Positions 35,778 to 44,425 are shown, numbered from the stretch's first letter. The stretch: DNA of 64,000 nt from Deltaproteobacteria bacterium (GCA_016709225.1 JADJEE010000002.1:1984001-2048000); one strand, 5' to 3'. A program made the numbers and translations. Notes: a model not told the origin generated them from the sequence alone.

Positions 35778-37318
35778 GCCGCGATCGTCACCAGCCCGTG
35801 CTCGATGGCGAACAACGCCGCCGCCGCCCGGGTCGAGACACCGATCTTCTCGTACGCATGCGCGAGGTGGTGGCCGACCGTGCGCGCCGAGATGCCCAGG
35901 CGCTGCGCGACCTCCTTGTTGGTGTCGCCGCGCGCGACCAGCTGTAGCACTTCGATCTCGCGCTCGGTCAGACCCGCCGGGCGCGCGCGCGCAGATGACG
36001 GGCCAACACCGAGGATCGCATCGACGACGCGGGCGTCGAGCTGGCCGCTGCGGACCTCGCCGCGCAGCATCGCGATCGCGGCCGTGTCGTCGAAGGCGGG
36101 CCGCTGGGGCCGCGCCGACCGCAACGCGCACCACACGTCGGCGGCCGCCAGCACCCGCGCCGCGACCCCGAGCGCAGCACCCTCGAGCCGCCTTGGATAG
36201 CCGGCACCGTCGCAGCGCTCGTGCGTGACCTCGGCGAGCGCGGCCTCGCTCGCCAACGACGGCGCGCGCGCGAGCAGGCGCTGCCCCCAGTACGCATGCA
36301 GGTGGATGCGTTCGCGCTCCGCGGCCGACAGCGGCGTCGACTTCTCCCACAAGGCGCACGGCAGCGCGACGCGCCCGAGATCGTGCAGCAGGGCCGCGCG
36401 CCGCAGGATCTCGATGTCCGCTGCGGCGATCCCCAGCGCAGCTGCGGCCCGGGTCGCGACCTCGGCGACCTGCGACGAGTGACCGAGCGTGTAGACCGAG
36501 TAGAGATCGGTGAAGTCGGCGAACGCCGCAATCACGTCGTCGACGCGGTGCGAGCTCTGCACCACCGGGAAGCGCGAGCCGATCGCGACGAATGCCGCCC
36601 ACGCGCCTTCGCGCTCGAGCGGCGCGAGTAGCTCACGCGCGTGCGCGATGAAGACGTCGCACACGGCAGGCGCGAGCGCCTCGCCGCGGCGCTGCGCGAC
36701 CGCGACGCTCGCGGCCTCGACACCACCGCGGTGCACCATCGACTCCGCGAAGTGGGCGACCTGCAGCACCGTGACCACCGGCTCGAGCTGGGTCTCGCGG
36801 AGCCGGGCCGGGCCGCCGCGGCCATCCCAGCGCTCGTGGATCTGCGCCAGCGCAGCGATCGCGCCCTCGCCGAGGCCGAGACGATCGCCGAAGCGACGCC
36901 CGACCTCGCACTGCGACGCGTACAGCGACTGCCGTGGCGCCTCGGGACCGATCGCCGCCGCGCTACCGACGAGCCATCGCCGCAGCGGCCCCGCCTCGGG
37001 CGCGATCGCGGCAGCGCCGGCGCGGAAGCGATCGGCGACGTCGCCGTAGTCGACCACCGCGAAGGCCTGTCGCGCGCGCAGGTCGTCGCCGAACAACGCG
37101 ACCTCCTCGTGCGCGAACGACGAGCAGCCGATGTAGCGCAGCAGGGTCGCGTGGAAGACGTCGCGCTGCCGGGCACGGTCGAAATCCAGCGCCTGCGCCA
37201 GGCCGACCGCCAGCACGCACGCGCGCAGGGTCTTGTCGTCGTGGTGCCCGTTGGCGAGGTCGGTCGCCAGCGACAACGCCGCCAGTACACAGGTCCACTC
37301 GTCGACCTCGGCCGTCAC
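35765..37318 (-). CDS. HD-GYP phosphohydrolase with C-terminal LuxR-type HTH
   Basis: The protein has 517 residues. The N-terminal half resembles a degenerate HD-GYP unit, with a HERWDGRGGP stretch. A full HD-GYP domain follows: ALLHDLGRVALP (HD pair) and THERCDGAGYP (GYP). A LuxR/FixJ helix-turn-helix closes the protein (LTEREIEVLQLVARGDTNKEVA, ISARTVGHHL, seen in parts). HD-GYP domains usually hydrolyse cyclic di-GMP, so this may couple second-messenger breakdown to transcription. This domain order is also known in actinobacterial regulators. The start is a GTG at 37316-37318, the only plausible one before the conserved AALSLATDL segment. Confidence 0.87.
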   Translation of the reverse strand: MTAEVDEWTCVLAALSLATDLANGHHDDKTLRACVLAVGLAQALDFDRARQRDVFHATLLRYIGCSSFAHEEVALFGDDLRARQAFAVVDYGDVADRFRAGAAAIAPEAGPLRRWLVGSAAAIGPEAPRQSLYASQCEVGRRFGDRLGLGEGAIAALAQIHERWDGRGGPARLRETQLEPVVTVLQVAHFAESMVHRGGVEAASVAVAQRRGEALAPAVCDVFIAHARELLAPLEREGAWAAFVAIGSRFPVVQSSHRVDDVIAAFADFTDLYSVYTLGHSSQVAEVATRAAAALGIAAADIEILRRAALLHDLGRVALPCALWEKSTPLSAAERERIHLHAYWGQRLLARAPSLASEAALAEVTHERCDGAGYPRRLEGAALGVAARVLAAADVWCALRSARPQRPAFDDTAAIAMLRGEVRSGQLDARVVDAILGVGPSSARARPAGLTEREIEVLQLVARGDTNKEVAQRLGISARTVGHHLAHAYEKIGVSTRAAAALFAIEHGLVTIAAHVP

Positions 37319-37396
37319 GGACGACGTGATGTTACGCCAAAGCCCGCGACGCGGGCCGCGAACCCTTTCGCGGCCGCGTGGCTCCCATGCGGTTGG

Positions 37397-37558
37397 ATGC
37401 TCGCCCGCACGATCCTCTTCGTCGTCCTCGGCGCCGCGCTCGGCTACGGCTACCACCGCCTGGTCGGCTGCCGCAGTGGCGCCTGTCTCATCACCGCCAA
37501 CCCGTGGATCTCCACGCTGTGGGGCGCGATGATGGGGTTCTTCTTCGCGCCGCGCTAG
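37397..37558 (+). CDS. DUF6132-like 53-residue membrane peptide
   Basis: This very short protein has an N-terminal span (MLARTILFVVLGAALGYGY), then the family hallmark CRSGACLITANPWISTLWG and a second hydrophobic segment. The CxxGxC and NPWIST features match DUF6132-type small proteins found in many bacteria, whose function is unknown; the Cys pair suggests redox or metal binding. It is divergent from the HD-GYP gene. Its TAG stop overlaps the mlaE stop on the other strand at a CTAG palindrome. Confidence 0.78.
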   Translation: MLARTILFVVLGAALGYGYHRLVGCRSGACLITANPWISTLWGAMMGFFFAPR

Positions 37559-38289
37559 CCATAGAGCAGCCAGCTCATCACGAGATTCAGCACGATGCAC
37601 ACCACCGCGCCGTGCACGATCGCGCGGTTGGTCGCGATGCCCACACCCTCGGCGCCGTCGCGCTTGGCCGCGCGGTAGCCGTGGAAGCAGGCGATGAGCG
37701 CGACGATCCAGCCGAACACCAGGCCCTTGAAGACCCCGACCAAGAGGTCCTCGAGGTGCACGAACTGGCTCAGCTGGCTCATGAAGGTGCCGCCATCGAG
37801 GCCCAGCTGCATCACCGCGCCGACGTAGCTGGCGCCGATGCCGATGACGTCGGCGTAGCCGCACAGCAGCGGCAGCGCGATCGAGACCGCCCACAACCGC
37901 GGCGCCACCAGGTGGCGCAGCGGATCGATGGACATCACCTCGAGCGCCTCGACCTGCTCGCTGATCTTCATGTTGGCGAGCGCCGCGGCGAGGTTGGCCC
38001 CGATGCGCGCGCCGCAGACCACCGCCGCCATCACCGGGTAGAGCTCGCGCACGCCACCAATGCCCGCGAACATGCCAAGGAAGTCCTGCCCACCGAAGCG
38101 CTCGAAGGTCGCGTACGACTGCACCGAGAGGTTCAGGCCCGCGAACACGGTGAGCATCGTCAGCAGCGCGACGCTGCCGACCCCGGCCTGGTAGGTCTGC
38201 TTGATGAGCTCGTTGCGCGGCGGCAGGTTGGTCAACTGCGCGACCAGGGCCCGCTCGGCGAACGCGAGGAACTCGAACAGCACCTTCAC
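37555..38289 (-). CDS. mlaE: MlaE-family lipid ABC transporter permease (second of pair)
   Basis: The 244-residue integral membrane protein matches MlaE: LTVFAGLNLSVQS, GGVRELYPVMAAVVCGARIGANLAAALANMKISEQVEALEVM and DPLRHLVAPRLWA are the conserved regions, the last linking to the ATPase. It forms the inner-membrane channel of an MCE lipid transporter. The GTG start overlaps the stop of the upstream mlaE (GTGA at 38286-38289). The ATPase and MCE genes are at 10.6-12.5 kb, not here. Two permeases in a row suggest a heterodimer, unlike the usual homodimer. Confidence 0.93.
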   Translation of the reverse strand: MKVLFEFLAFAERALVAQLTNLPPRNELIKQTYQAGVGSVALLTMLTVFAGLNLSVQSYATFERFGGQDFLGMFAGIGGVRELYPVMAAVVCGARIGANLAAALANMKISEQVEALEVMSIDPLRHLVAPRLWAVSIALPLLCGYADVIGIGASYVGAVMQLGLDGGTFMSQLSQFVHLEDLLVGVFKGLVFGWIVALIACFHGYRAAKRDGAEGVGIATNRAIVHGAVVCIVLNLVMSWLLYG

Positions 38290-39056
38290 AGGCCGGCCCC
38301 CAGCAAGGCCATGCTGACCACGTAGTCGACCAGCAGAATGAGCACGATGGTCTGGGTGACGGTGTCGTTGGCGGCCTGACCGACCGCCTCCGCGCCGCCC
38401 TTGACCTTCATGCCGAGGTAGCCCGCCAGCAGCCCGACCGAGGTGCCGAACAGCACGCACTTGCCGAGCCCGACCCACAGATCCGCGGGCGTGACCTGGG
38501 CCGTGAGGTGCTCCATGAACGCGCCGTGGTCGACGCCGCCGAGCGGCACCGCGAACAACCACCCGCTGGCGACCCCGAGCACGTTGGTGAGCACGTTGAG
38601 CAGCGGGGTCACGACCGCACAGGCGATCACGCCCGGCACCACCACGAAGCGCATCGGGTCGACCGACATCACCGCCAGCGCGTCGATCTGCCCGCGCACG
38701 CGCATGGTGCCGATGCGCGCGGCGATCGACGAACCGGCCTGCGCCGCCACCATCACACTCGCGAGCGCGGGGCTGTACTCGCGGAAGATCGCGGTGCCGA
38801 GCAGCGAGCTCAGCATGCGGTCGAGCCCGAACATGCGGAAGATCTGCAGCCCCTGCAGCGAGATGACCGCGCCGACCGGCGCGACCGCGAGCCCGACGGG
38901 TATCAGGCACCGCAGCACCAGGATCCACATGATGCGCAGGGTCTCGCCGACGTAACGCGGTGAGGTCGCAGCCGTGCGCACGACGTCGCCGAAGAACGCC
39001 GCGATCGCACCGACGGTCGCGAACGGCTGCAACAGGCGCGCGACGAGGGCATTCAT
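38286..39056 (-). CDS. mlaE: MlaE-family lipid ABC transporter permease (first of pair)
   Basis: The 256-residue membrane protein carries the MlaE core: SLQGLQIFRMFG, FREYSPALASVMVAAQAGSSIAARIGTMRVRGQIDALAVM and DPMRFVVVPGVIA. It is clearly a paralogue of the downstream gene, and the two together resemble paired YrbE-type permeases in other MCE systems. The ATG at 39054-39056 overlaps the stop of the alkyltransferase gene (ATGA), and its own stop overlaps the next start, so all three are translationally coupled. Confidence 0.93.
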   Translation of the reverse strand: MNALVARLLQPFATVGAIAAFFGDVVRTAATSPRYVGETLRIMWILVLRCLIPVGLAVAPVGAVISLQGLQIFRMFGLDRMLSSLLGTAIFREYSPALASVMVAAQAGSSIAARIGTMRVRGQIDALAVMSVDPMRFVVVPGVIACAVVTPLLNVLTNVLGVASGWLFAVPLGGVDHGAFMEHLTAQVTPADLWVGLGKCVLFGTSVGLLAGYLGMKVKGGAEAVGQAANDTVTQTIVLILLVDYVVSMALLGAGL

Positions 39057-39643
39057 CCGAACAACCCCAGCTGCTGCGGTGAGCGGGCCGCATCGTCGCG
39101 CGGTGACCACGGCGGCGGCCGACGCTCACGCTCGAGCTGCAGCAGCCAGCGCTTGGTCGGCAAACCACCGCCGAAACCGACCAGCTCGCCGCCGGCTCCG
39201 ATCACCCGGTGGCACGGCAGCACCAGTGGGATCGGGTTGCGCCCGTTGGCGCGGCCGACCGCCCGCGCGCCGCCACGATCGCCGACCTTCTCGGCGAGCT
39301 GCGCGTAGCTGCTCGTGGTGCCGTAGGGGATCTCGGCGAGCGCGGCCCACACCCGCTGCTCGAAATCGGTGCCGAGTGGGCGCACGTCGATGGTGAACTC
39401 GCGCCGACGACCGGCGAGGTACTCGCGCAGCTCGGTGCGAGCCTTGGTGCGCGCACGGGTCTCGATGCGCAGCACCGCGTGGTGGCGCCGGGCGTACTCG
39501 GCGAGGCCGGCCGCGGTCGCCGCCAGCGCGACGTAGACCAGGCGATCGTCCTGGTCGAGCGCGAGCAGCAACGGCACTGCGCCGTGGCGGAGTCGATCGA
39601 CGCGCCACTGCGGGCGGGCGGTTGCAGGCTTGGCGCGCGCCAT
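39053..39643 (-). CDS. ogt: Methylated-DNA--protein-cysteine S-methyltransferase
   Basis: The 196-residue suicide repair protein accepts alkyl groups from O6-alkylguanine on the active Cys in the PCHRVIG motif. GTTSSYAQLAEKVG (helix-turn-helix) and GRNPIPLVLPCHR precede it. The C-terminus has a short Pro/Arg-rich extension. The ATG at 39641-39643 has a GCAGG ribosome-binding site 5 bases away; an ATG at 39655 would add four residues. Its stop overlaps the first mlaE start. The gene is divergent from the DUF115 gene. Confidence 0.93.
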   Translation of the reverse strand: MARAKPATARPQWRVDRLRHGAVPLLLALDQDDRLVYVALAATAAGLAEYARRHHAVLRIETRARTKARTELREYLAGRRREFTIDVRPLGTDFEQRVWAALAEIPYGTTSSYAQLAEKVGDRGGARAVGRANGRNPIPLVLPCHRVIGAGGELVGFGGGLPTKRWLLQLERERRPPPWSPRDDAARSPQQLGLFG

Positions 39644-39794
39644 CTTGACCTGCATGGTTGTACCGGAAGTCGGACCGGCATGGGCCGATCGAGCGGCCCG
39701 CGACGGGACCACCCGCGCCGCGGACGGTCCGCTCCGCCGCCCTCGCGTCCGTGGGCTTCAAGCGCGTCGCTTTGCTGGCCGATGCCCGGCCCAC

Positions 39795-41069
39795 GTGTCC
39801 TGCGCGGCCGCCAGCACGCCGGGTTCGATTGCCCTGGGCACCACGCCCGCGCTCGCGCTCGTGTGGGGACTCGGCAGCGGCCGCCGTGTGCGCGAGCTGC
39901 TGCGGCAAGGACTGCACGTCGAGGTGCTCGCGCTCGACGTCGACCCCGAGCGCCCCGAGCTCGCGACGGCGATCGTCAGCGCGTGCCCACGCTTGCGCGA
40001 CGCGCTGGTGCACGGGCGGCTACGCGTGATCGTGGGTTCGCCGGCCGAGCTCGGCGCACGACTACAGACGCTGTCCGGCGATCGCGTGGACGTGCACGTC
40101 GACCTCGCAGCGTTGTCCGCCGTACCCGAACCGGCGCGTGCGCTCGCACGCACGGTCGAACGACTGCACCTCGAGCAGCTCGATCTCCAACGCTTCGCGA
40201 GTCGCATGCGCCGGAACCTCCGCGACAACCTCGATGCCATCACCGGCGCTGGTGGTGTGGACTTCTGGCACGGCGCTGCGGTGGGTCAGCCGGTGTTCGT
40301 CCTCGCTGCAGGGCCGAGCGCGCGGGCAGCGATGCCGATGCTGCATGCCGCCAGCCGCCGTGGTCCCGTGGTGGCAGTCGACACCGCGCTGCCGCTGTGC
40401 CGCGAGTTCGAGGTGCCGATCGACGTGCTGGTGAGCGTGGATCCCCATCCCGAGAGCGCGGTTCATCTGCAGCGCGGTTGTGACGGCGTCGGGACGCTGG
40501 CCTTCCAGCCGTTTTGCGCCCCCGCCGTGGTCGACGCGATCCGCCCCCGCGTGCTGGGCCTGCCGCGTGGCGACGCGCTGTGCGATCGCGCAGCCGTGGC
40601 ACTCGGGCTGCCGAGCTTCCACGTCGCCGGCACCGTGCTGCTGTTCGCGCTGCAGATCGCCGAGCTGCTCGGCGCAGCGCCGGTGGTGCTGGTCGGAGCC
40701 GACTTCGCCCACCTCGGCGGCCGCACCCACGCCGAGGGCACCGCGACGTCACGGGTCGTCGAGGCGGCGGGTTGTTTCGTCCGCAACGCCAACGGCGACG
40801 CGGTGGCCAGCTCGTCGTCGCTTCGCCGCTTCCATGCAGAGGTCGAGCACTACGTGACGCAGATGAACAGGCCGGTCTGGCACGTCGACGCCGGCGGCGC
40901 TGCGATCGCTGGCTGCCGATCCCTCACGTTGCCCGAGCTCACCCGCTGGTGCGAGGCACTGCCTCGGCGCAGCACGTCGCTGCCGACGCCGCCGGACCCT
41001 GCGCCGGACGAACATCGCCGTCGCATCGCGATCTGGGACGAGCTGCTGCGAAACTTCGACGGCGCCTAG
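39795..41069 (+). CDS. DUF115 (MptE-like) protein
   Basis: This protein has about 424 residues. The C-terminal half matches the DUF115/MptE-like domain: VFVLAAGPS, VVAVDTALPLC, VDVLVSVDPHPES (here IDVLVSVDPHPES), and VVLVGADFAHLGGRTHAEG. Related archaeal enzymes (MptE) transfer pyrophosphate to 6-hydroxymethyl-pterin, but bacterial homologues are often linked to flagellin glycosylation (Maf-like) or remain unknown. The N-terminal part contains a nucleotide-binding-like ALVWGLGSGRRV. The GTG at 39795 is tentative; an ATG at 39654 in the same frame would add about 47 residues of unconvincing composition. Confidence 0.78.
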   Translation: MSCAAASTPGSIALGTTPALALVWGLGSGRRVRELLRQGLHVEVLALDVDPERPELATAIVSACPRLRDALVHGRLRVIVGSPAELGARLQTLSGDRVDVHVDLAALSAVPEPARALARTVERLHLEQLDLQRFASRMRRNLRDNLDAITGAGGVDFWHGAAVGQPVFVLAAGPSARAAMPMLHAASRRGPVVAVDTALPLCREFEVPIDVLVSVDPHPESAVHLQRGCDGVGTLAFQPFCAPAVVDAIRPRVLGLPRGDALCDRAAVALGLPSFHVAGTVLLFALQIAELLGAAPVVLVGADFAHLGGRTHAEGTATSRVVEAAGCFVRNANGDAVASSSSLRRFHAEVEHYVTQMNRPVWHVDAGGAAIAGCRSLTLPELTRWCEALPRRSTSLPTPPDPAPDEHRRRIAIWDELLRNFDGA

Positions 41070-41099
41070 GTTGCGGCGACGATGACGCACACACCGGCG

Positions 41100-41459
41100 T
41101 CACACTGCGGCGCGCCACCGCATCATCGCGCCGGTGAGCGCGCCCGAGATGTCCGCGTAGGCGCCATCCAACGAGGTCACCGCGCCGGCCTTGTCACCAC
41201 GCAGAACCAGCCGCACCACCGCGGCCGCCGACTTGTGGAAGTCGGCATGTAGCGCGTGGACCTTCGCGTAGTGCTCGTTCTTGCTCGCAGCGTCACCGGC
41301 AAGTCCCTCGAGCCACTTGCCGAATTCGCATGCGTCGCAGCGCTCGACGATCTCGGGCTTGGTATCGAAGGTGCCCTTCCCGATGGCCTCGCGCAGGCGA
41401 GCCTTCCACAGGCCATGGGCACCGACCGCCTTCGTGATGTGATCCTTGGCGTCGCTCAT
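41100..41459 (-). CDS. Stand-alone CZB (chemoreceptor zinc-binding) domain protein
   Basis: The 119-residue protein is a single CZB domain. AHGLWKARL carries the first His, CDACEFGKWLEG the Cys, and HYAKVHALHADFH the further His residues of the zinc site. CZB domains usually sit at the C-terminus of chemoreceptors or diguanylate cyclases and sense zinc or oxidants such as hypochlorous acid. Here the domain is alone, so it must signal by partner binding, if at all. The ATG at 41457-41459 is clear. It is divergent from the SGNH hydrolase gene. Confidence 0.85.
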   Translation of the reverse strand: MSDAKDHITKAVGAHGLWKARLREAIGKGTFDTKPEIVERCDACEFGKWLEGLAGDAASKNEHYAKVHALHADFHKSAAAVVRLVLRGDKAGAVTSLDGAYADISGALTGAMMRWRAAV

Positions 41460-41517
41460 CTGCGCGCCCCATCGGCCGCATGCAGCACCGCCTTGAGACC
41501 GTCGCCTTCGCCGGGTC

Positions 41518-41578
41518 GTCGGCTTGGGCCGTCGGCTTCGGCCATCGGCTTGGGTCGACGACGGCCCGACGACGGGCC
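41518..41578. repeat. Imperfect 13-base tandem repeats and small hairpin in a divergent spacer
   Basis: Three imperfect 13-base units (GTCGGCTTGGGCC, GTCGGCTTCGGCC, ATCGGCTTGGGTC) occupy 41518-41556. They are followed by GGCCC-GACGAC-GGGCC (41563-41578), which can fold into a short hairpin. They lie between the divergent CZB and SGNH genes, where the promoters are expected. Confidence 0.45.
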
Positions 41579-41642
41579 GCTCACCGCGCACGCACGCAGC
41601 GAAGTTGACGGCCACGAGCGGCTCGCGCGAGCATTCGAGCAG

Positions 41643-43229
41643 ATGCGCCTGCGAGTCGCTCGGGTCGCCGTCCCCGTGATGGGCGGATGGCTCGCGTTCG
41701 TCGCCGCAAGCGGCGGCTGCCGCTCGGCCGAGGCGGTGCCGGCCGGCTCGGTCGCGGCCGCGCAGGCGGTCGCGGCCGAGGGCGGCGCAGCGCCGGCGCC
41801 TGCGGCCGCAGACGAGCCCGCCGAGGTCCCGTTGGTGCCGCTCATGGGCAAGGCCGTGCTGGAGGCCCGCGCGCACGCGCAACGCAGTGCGCTCGGCGAG
41901 GGCATGCCGCTGTTCGAGGACGAGCGCGGGCAGCCGGTGCCGTGGATCGCACCGCAGGTCGCGATCGCGGACGAGCCCGCCTTCGATGGCGACCTGCTCG
42001 ACTCGCTGCAGGGTTCGTCGGGCCTCGGTGGTACCGCGGCCGACGAGGGCCCGCGACCCAATGGCAACATCCTCGGGCTGTTCGAGCCGATCGAGGCCGG
42101 CGAGACCGCGCCGCTGCGCCACTTCCACCAGGCCCTGCGCGCGCTCGAGCACGGCGACGATCGCAAGGTCCGCGTCATGCTGGTCGGGGCCTCGCACACC
42201 GAGGCGGACATCTATCCCCAGTACATCCGCAGCTACCTTCAGGAGCGCTTCGGCGACGGCGGCCACGGTTTCGTGCTGCCGGCGGCGCCGTGGCGCGGCT
42301 ACGGTCACGTCGACGTCAGCGTCGATGGGCTGCAGCACTGGCGCACCGAACACGCGCAACGTCGCGACGCCCGCGACGACGGTCGCTATGGTCTGCTCGG
42401 CGCCAGCATCTCGAGCCGCAGCGATCGCGCCTACGGTCGCGTGATCCAACACGCGGGCGTGCTCGGCTCGCGCTACGAGCTGTGGTTCGTCGCTCAGCCG
42501 CGCGGCGGCAGTGTCGATGTGATCGCCGATGGGCGCACGATCGCGACCGTGCGGACCGCCGCCCGGCACGTCGGCCCCGGCTACCACGCGTTCGAGCTGC
42601 CCGAGTCGGAGCACACCATCGAGGTGCGCGTGCGCGGTGACGGCGAGGTCCGCCTGACCGGGCTGGTGATCGAGCGCGACGATCCTGGCGTGGTGGTCGA
42701 CACGCTTGGAATCCGCGGCACGCGGGCCGCCAACGCCCTCGCATGGGATCGCGCGCTGTGGAGCGACAACGTCCGCCATCGCGCACCGGACCTGTTCGTG
42801 CTCGCGTTCGGCACCAACGAGGCCACCGATGTCACGCAAGACATCGCCACCTACGAGGCCAACCTGCGCGAGGTCGTGCAGCGCTATCGCGCGGCCGCGC
42901 CACAGGCCAGCTGCGTGCTGGTCGGGCCCGGCGACTTCCCGCAGGCCAGCGGCGGCACGCTGATCCCGCGGCCGCGACTGTCGCAGATCATCGAGGTGCA
43001 GTCGCGGGTCTCGACCGAGCTCGGCTGCGGCTTCTGGGACATGCAGGCCTTCATGGGCGGGGAGCTCTCGATGGTGCAGTGGGTCCGCGCCGCGCCTGCG
43101 ATGGCCCAGCCCGACTACATCCATCTGTCGCGCCGCGGCTACGTGCGCATGGGCATGGCGCTGGTCGACGCGTTGATGGGCGAGCTCGACGGCGACGATC
43201 CGCTGCACGGACGCACGCCGCCGCGCTGA
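41643..43229 (+). CDS. SGNH/GDSL-type esterase lipoprotein
   Basis: The 528-residue protein starts with a signal peptide ending in a lipobox-like SGGC and an Ala-rich linker to about residue 60. From about residue 175 an SGNH hydrolase domain appears: the nucleophile block is VGASHTEAD (GAS replaces the usual GDS), block III is FGTNEA, and the catalytic His is in DYIHLSRRGY. A beta-sandwich segment (about 270-350, with DVIADGRTIATVRT) lies inside the domain. Such extracytoplasmic enzymes often remove or add acetyl groups on surface glycans or peptidoglycan. It converges on the Cys-rich protein gene with a strong terminator between. Confidence 0.85.
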   Translation: MRLRVARVAVPVMGGWLAFVAASGGCRSAEAVPAGSVAAAQAVAAEGGAAPAPAAADEPAEVPLVPLMGKAVLEARAHAQRSALGEGMPLFEDERGQPVPWIAPQVAIADEPAFDGDLLDSLQGSSGLGGTAADEGPRPNGNILGLFEPIEAGETAPLRHFHQALRALEHGDDRKVRVMLVGASHTEADIYPQYIRSYLQERFGDGGHGFVLPAAPWRGYGHVDVSVDGLQHWRTEHAQRRDARDDGRYGLLGASISSRSDRAYGRVIQHAGVLGSRYELWFVAQPRGGSVDVIADGRTIATVRTAARHVGPGYHAFELPESEHTIEVRVRGDGEVRLTGLVIERDDPGVVVDTLGIRGTRAANALAWDRALWSDNVRHRAPDLFVLAFGTNEATDVTQDIATYEANLREVVQRYRAAAPQASCVLVGPGDFPQASGGTLIPRPRLSQIIEVQSRVSTELGCGFWDMQAFMGGELSMVQWVRAAPAMAQPDYIHLSRRGYVRMGMALVDALMGELDGDDPLHGRTPPR

Positions 43230-43249
43230 CCCGCCACATGAGAGGCACG

Positions 43250-43285
43250 CGAGGGCCCGCCACGCACCCTTGCGACGGGCCCTCG
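43250..43285. terminator. Bidirectional terminator hairpin between convergent genes
   Basis: A perfect 10-bp stem (CGAGGGCCCG at 43250-43259 with CGGGCCCTCG at 43276-43285) and a 16-base loop lies midway between the stops at 43229 (plus) and 43318 (minus). This is the strongest inverted repeat noticed in the window and fits a shared terminator, although no T-run follows. Confidence 0.6.
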
Positions 43286-43317
43286 TCGTTCATCGGCCGG
43301 AGTCGCGGCCGCCGGAC

Positions 43318-44208
43318 TCACGCTGCGCGACGGTTGCGACGCAGGCGCCAGGCACCGATGCCCACGAGCACCAGCATGCCGAACGGCAGGCCGTCGCTGG
43401 GGTCGACGATCGAGCACGAGAGGTCGGCATCGCCGTCGCCGTCGAGGTCGGCGCCCTCGTCGTCATCGTCGCCACCGCTGACCCCCACGTCGACGTCGAC
43501 GCTCACGTCGAGCTCGATCTCGAAGGCGGCCTTCAGTTCGGCTGCGCAGGCCTCGAGGTCGCCCGAGGTGGCGAGGAAGTGGCCGTCGCAGAAGATCGCA
43601 GCGCCGGTGGTCTCGCACTCCTCGTTGCACTCCTGCACCACCGTGTCGGTGCAGCTCTCGAACTGCTGGGTCTGGCAGTCGATCTGGCAGTCGAGGTTCG
43701 CCTTGGCCTCGCACGAGCCGGTGCACGCCGTGGTGCAGACCGGCTCACAGTCGGTCGAGGTCGACGCCTCGCACTCGGCGTCACAGCTCGCGGCACAGCA
43801 CGCCGAGCCGGACTCGCCACACTGGCCGTCGGTCGAACCGCACGCGCCGCTCACCGAGCCGCCGCAGTCGGCCATGCACGACGCCGAGCAGTCGATGGTC
43901 ACCGTGTCGGTGCACTGCGTGGTGCAGCTCTCTTCGCACGACGCCTGACAGTCCACCTCGGTGGTGAGATTGCAGCTCTCCGAGCAAGTCTCGTAGAGAC
44001 GGGTCGCGCAGGTGCGCTCGACCGACGCCGGCTCGCAGCGGGTCTCGCACGACTCCTTGGGCACGACCTCGCAGCGGCCGGCAGCATCGGCGTCGAGCCA
44101 GATGCCGCCGCAGGCCTCGAGGTGCTTGGCACTGGCCTCGCCCGCGAAGCCGAGCACGGCGATCGCAGCAACGCAGGAAACGGTGAGGGGGATGTGGCGC
44201 AGGGGCAT
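43318..44208 (-). CDS. Cys-rich secreted protein with C-terminal membrane anchor
   Basis: The 296-residue protein has a signal peptide ending in ASA, then more than 35 Cys residues in quasi-repeats of the form CxxxC or CxxxxC with Thr, Glu and Ser between (CEESCTTQC, CSASCMADC, CTTACTGSC). An acidic Asp-rich stretch resembling calcium-binding repeats follows (DDDDEGADLDGDGDADL). The end has a Cys, a hydrophobic span and a basic tail (RLRRNRR), like the MYXO-CTERM type of sorting signal. It should be a disulfide-stabilised surface protein. The ATG at 44206-44208 fits the signal peptide. Confidence 0.82.
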   Translation of the reverse strand: MPLRHIPLTVSCVAAIAVLGFAGEASAKHLEACGGIWLDADAAGRCEVVPKESCETRCEPASVERTCATRLYETCSESCNLTTEVDCQASCEESCTTQCTDTVTIDCSASCMADCGGSVSGACGSTDGQCGESGSACCAASCDAECEASTSTDCEPVCTTACTGSCEAKANLDCQIDCQTQQFESCTDTVVQECNEECETTGAAIFCDGHFLATSGDLEACAAELKAAFEIELDVSVDVDVGVSGGDDDDEGADLDGDGDADLSCSIVDPSDGLPFGMLVLVGIGAWRLRRNRRAA

Positions 44209-44425
44209 GTCATCGGCATGAGCAACGCCCATGCCACGTGACTGCGGCGTGCGGCGACATCCGATCGACGTGGGCTGCGATACCGACGTCCGCGCGAACG
44301 TGCACCCGCACGCGTGCGCGCGCGCTCGCCGTGCGAATCGAGGGCGTGCTCGCGGTCCGAGGGGCGCGAGCGCCTCGCTAGGGGCGCCTCGGCCCCACCG
44401 CGCGAAGGACCGAGCGTCCGCCGTT

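Noticed and set aside
41518..41556. CRISPR-like array suggested by three 13-base repeats
   Set aside because: The repeats are adjacent with no spacers, imperfect and too short; there are no cas genes in the window.
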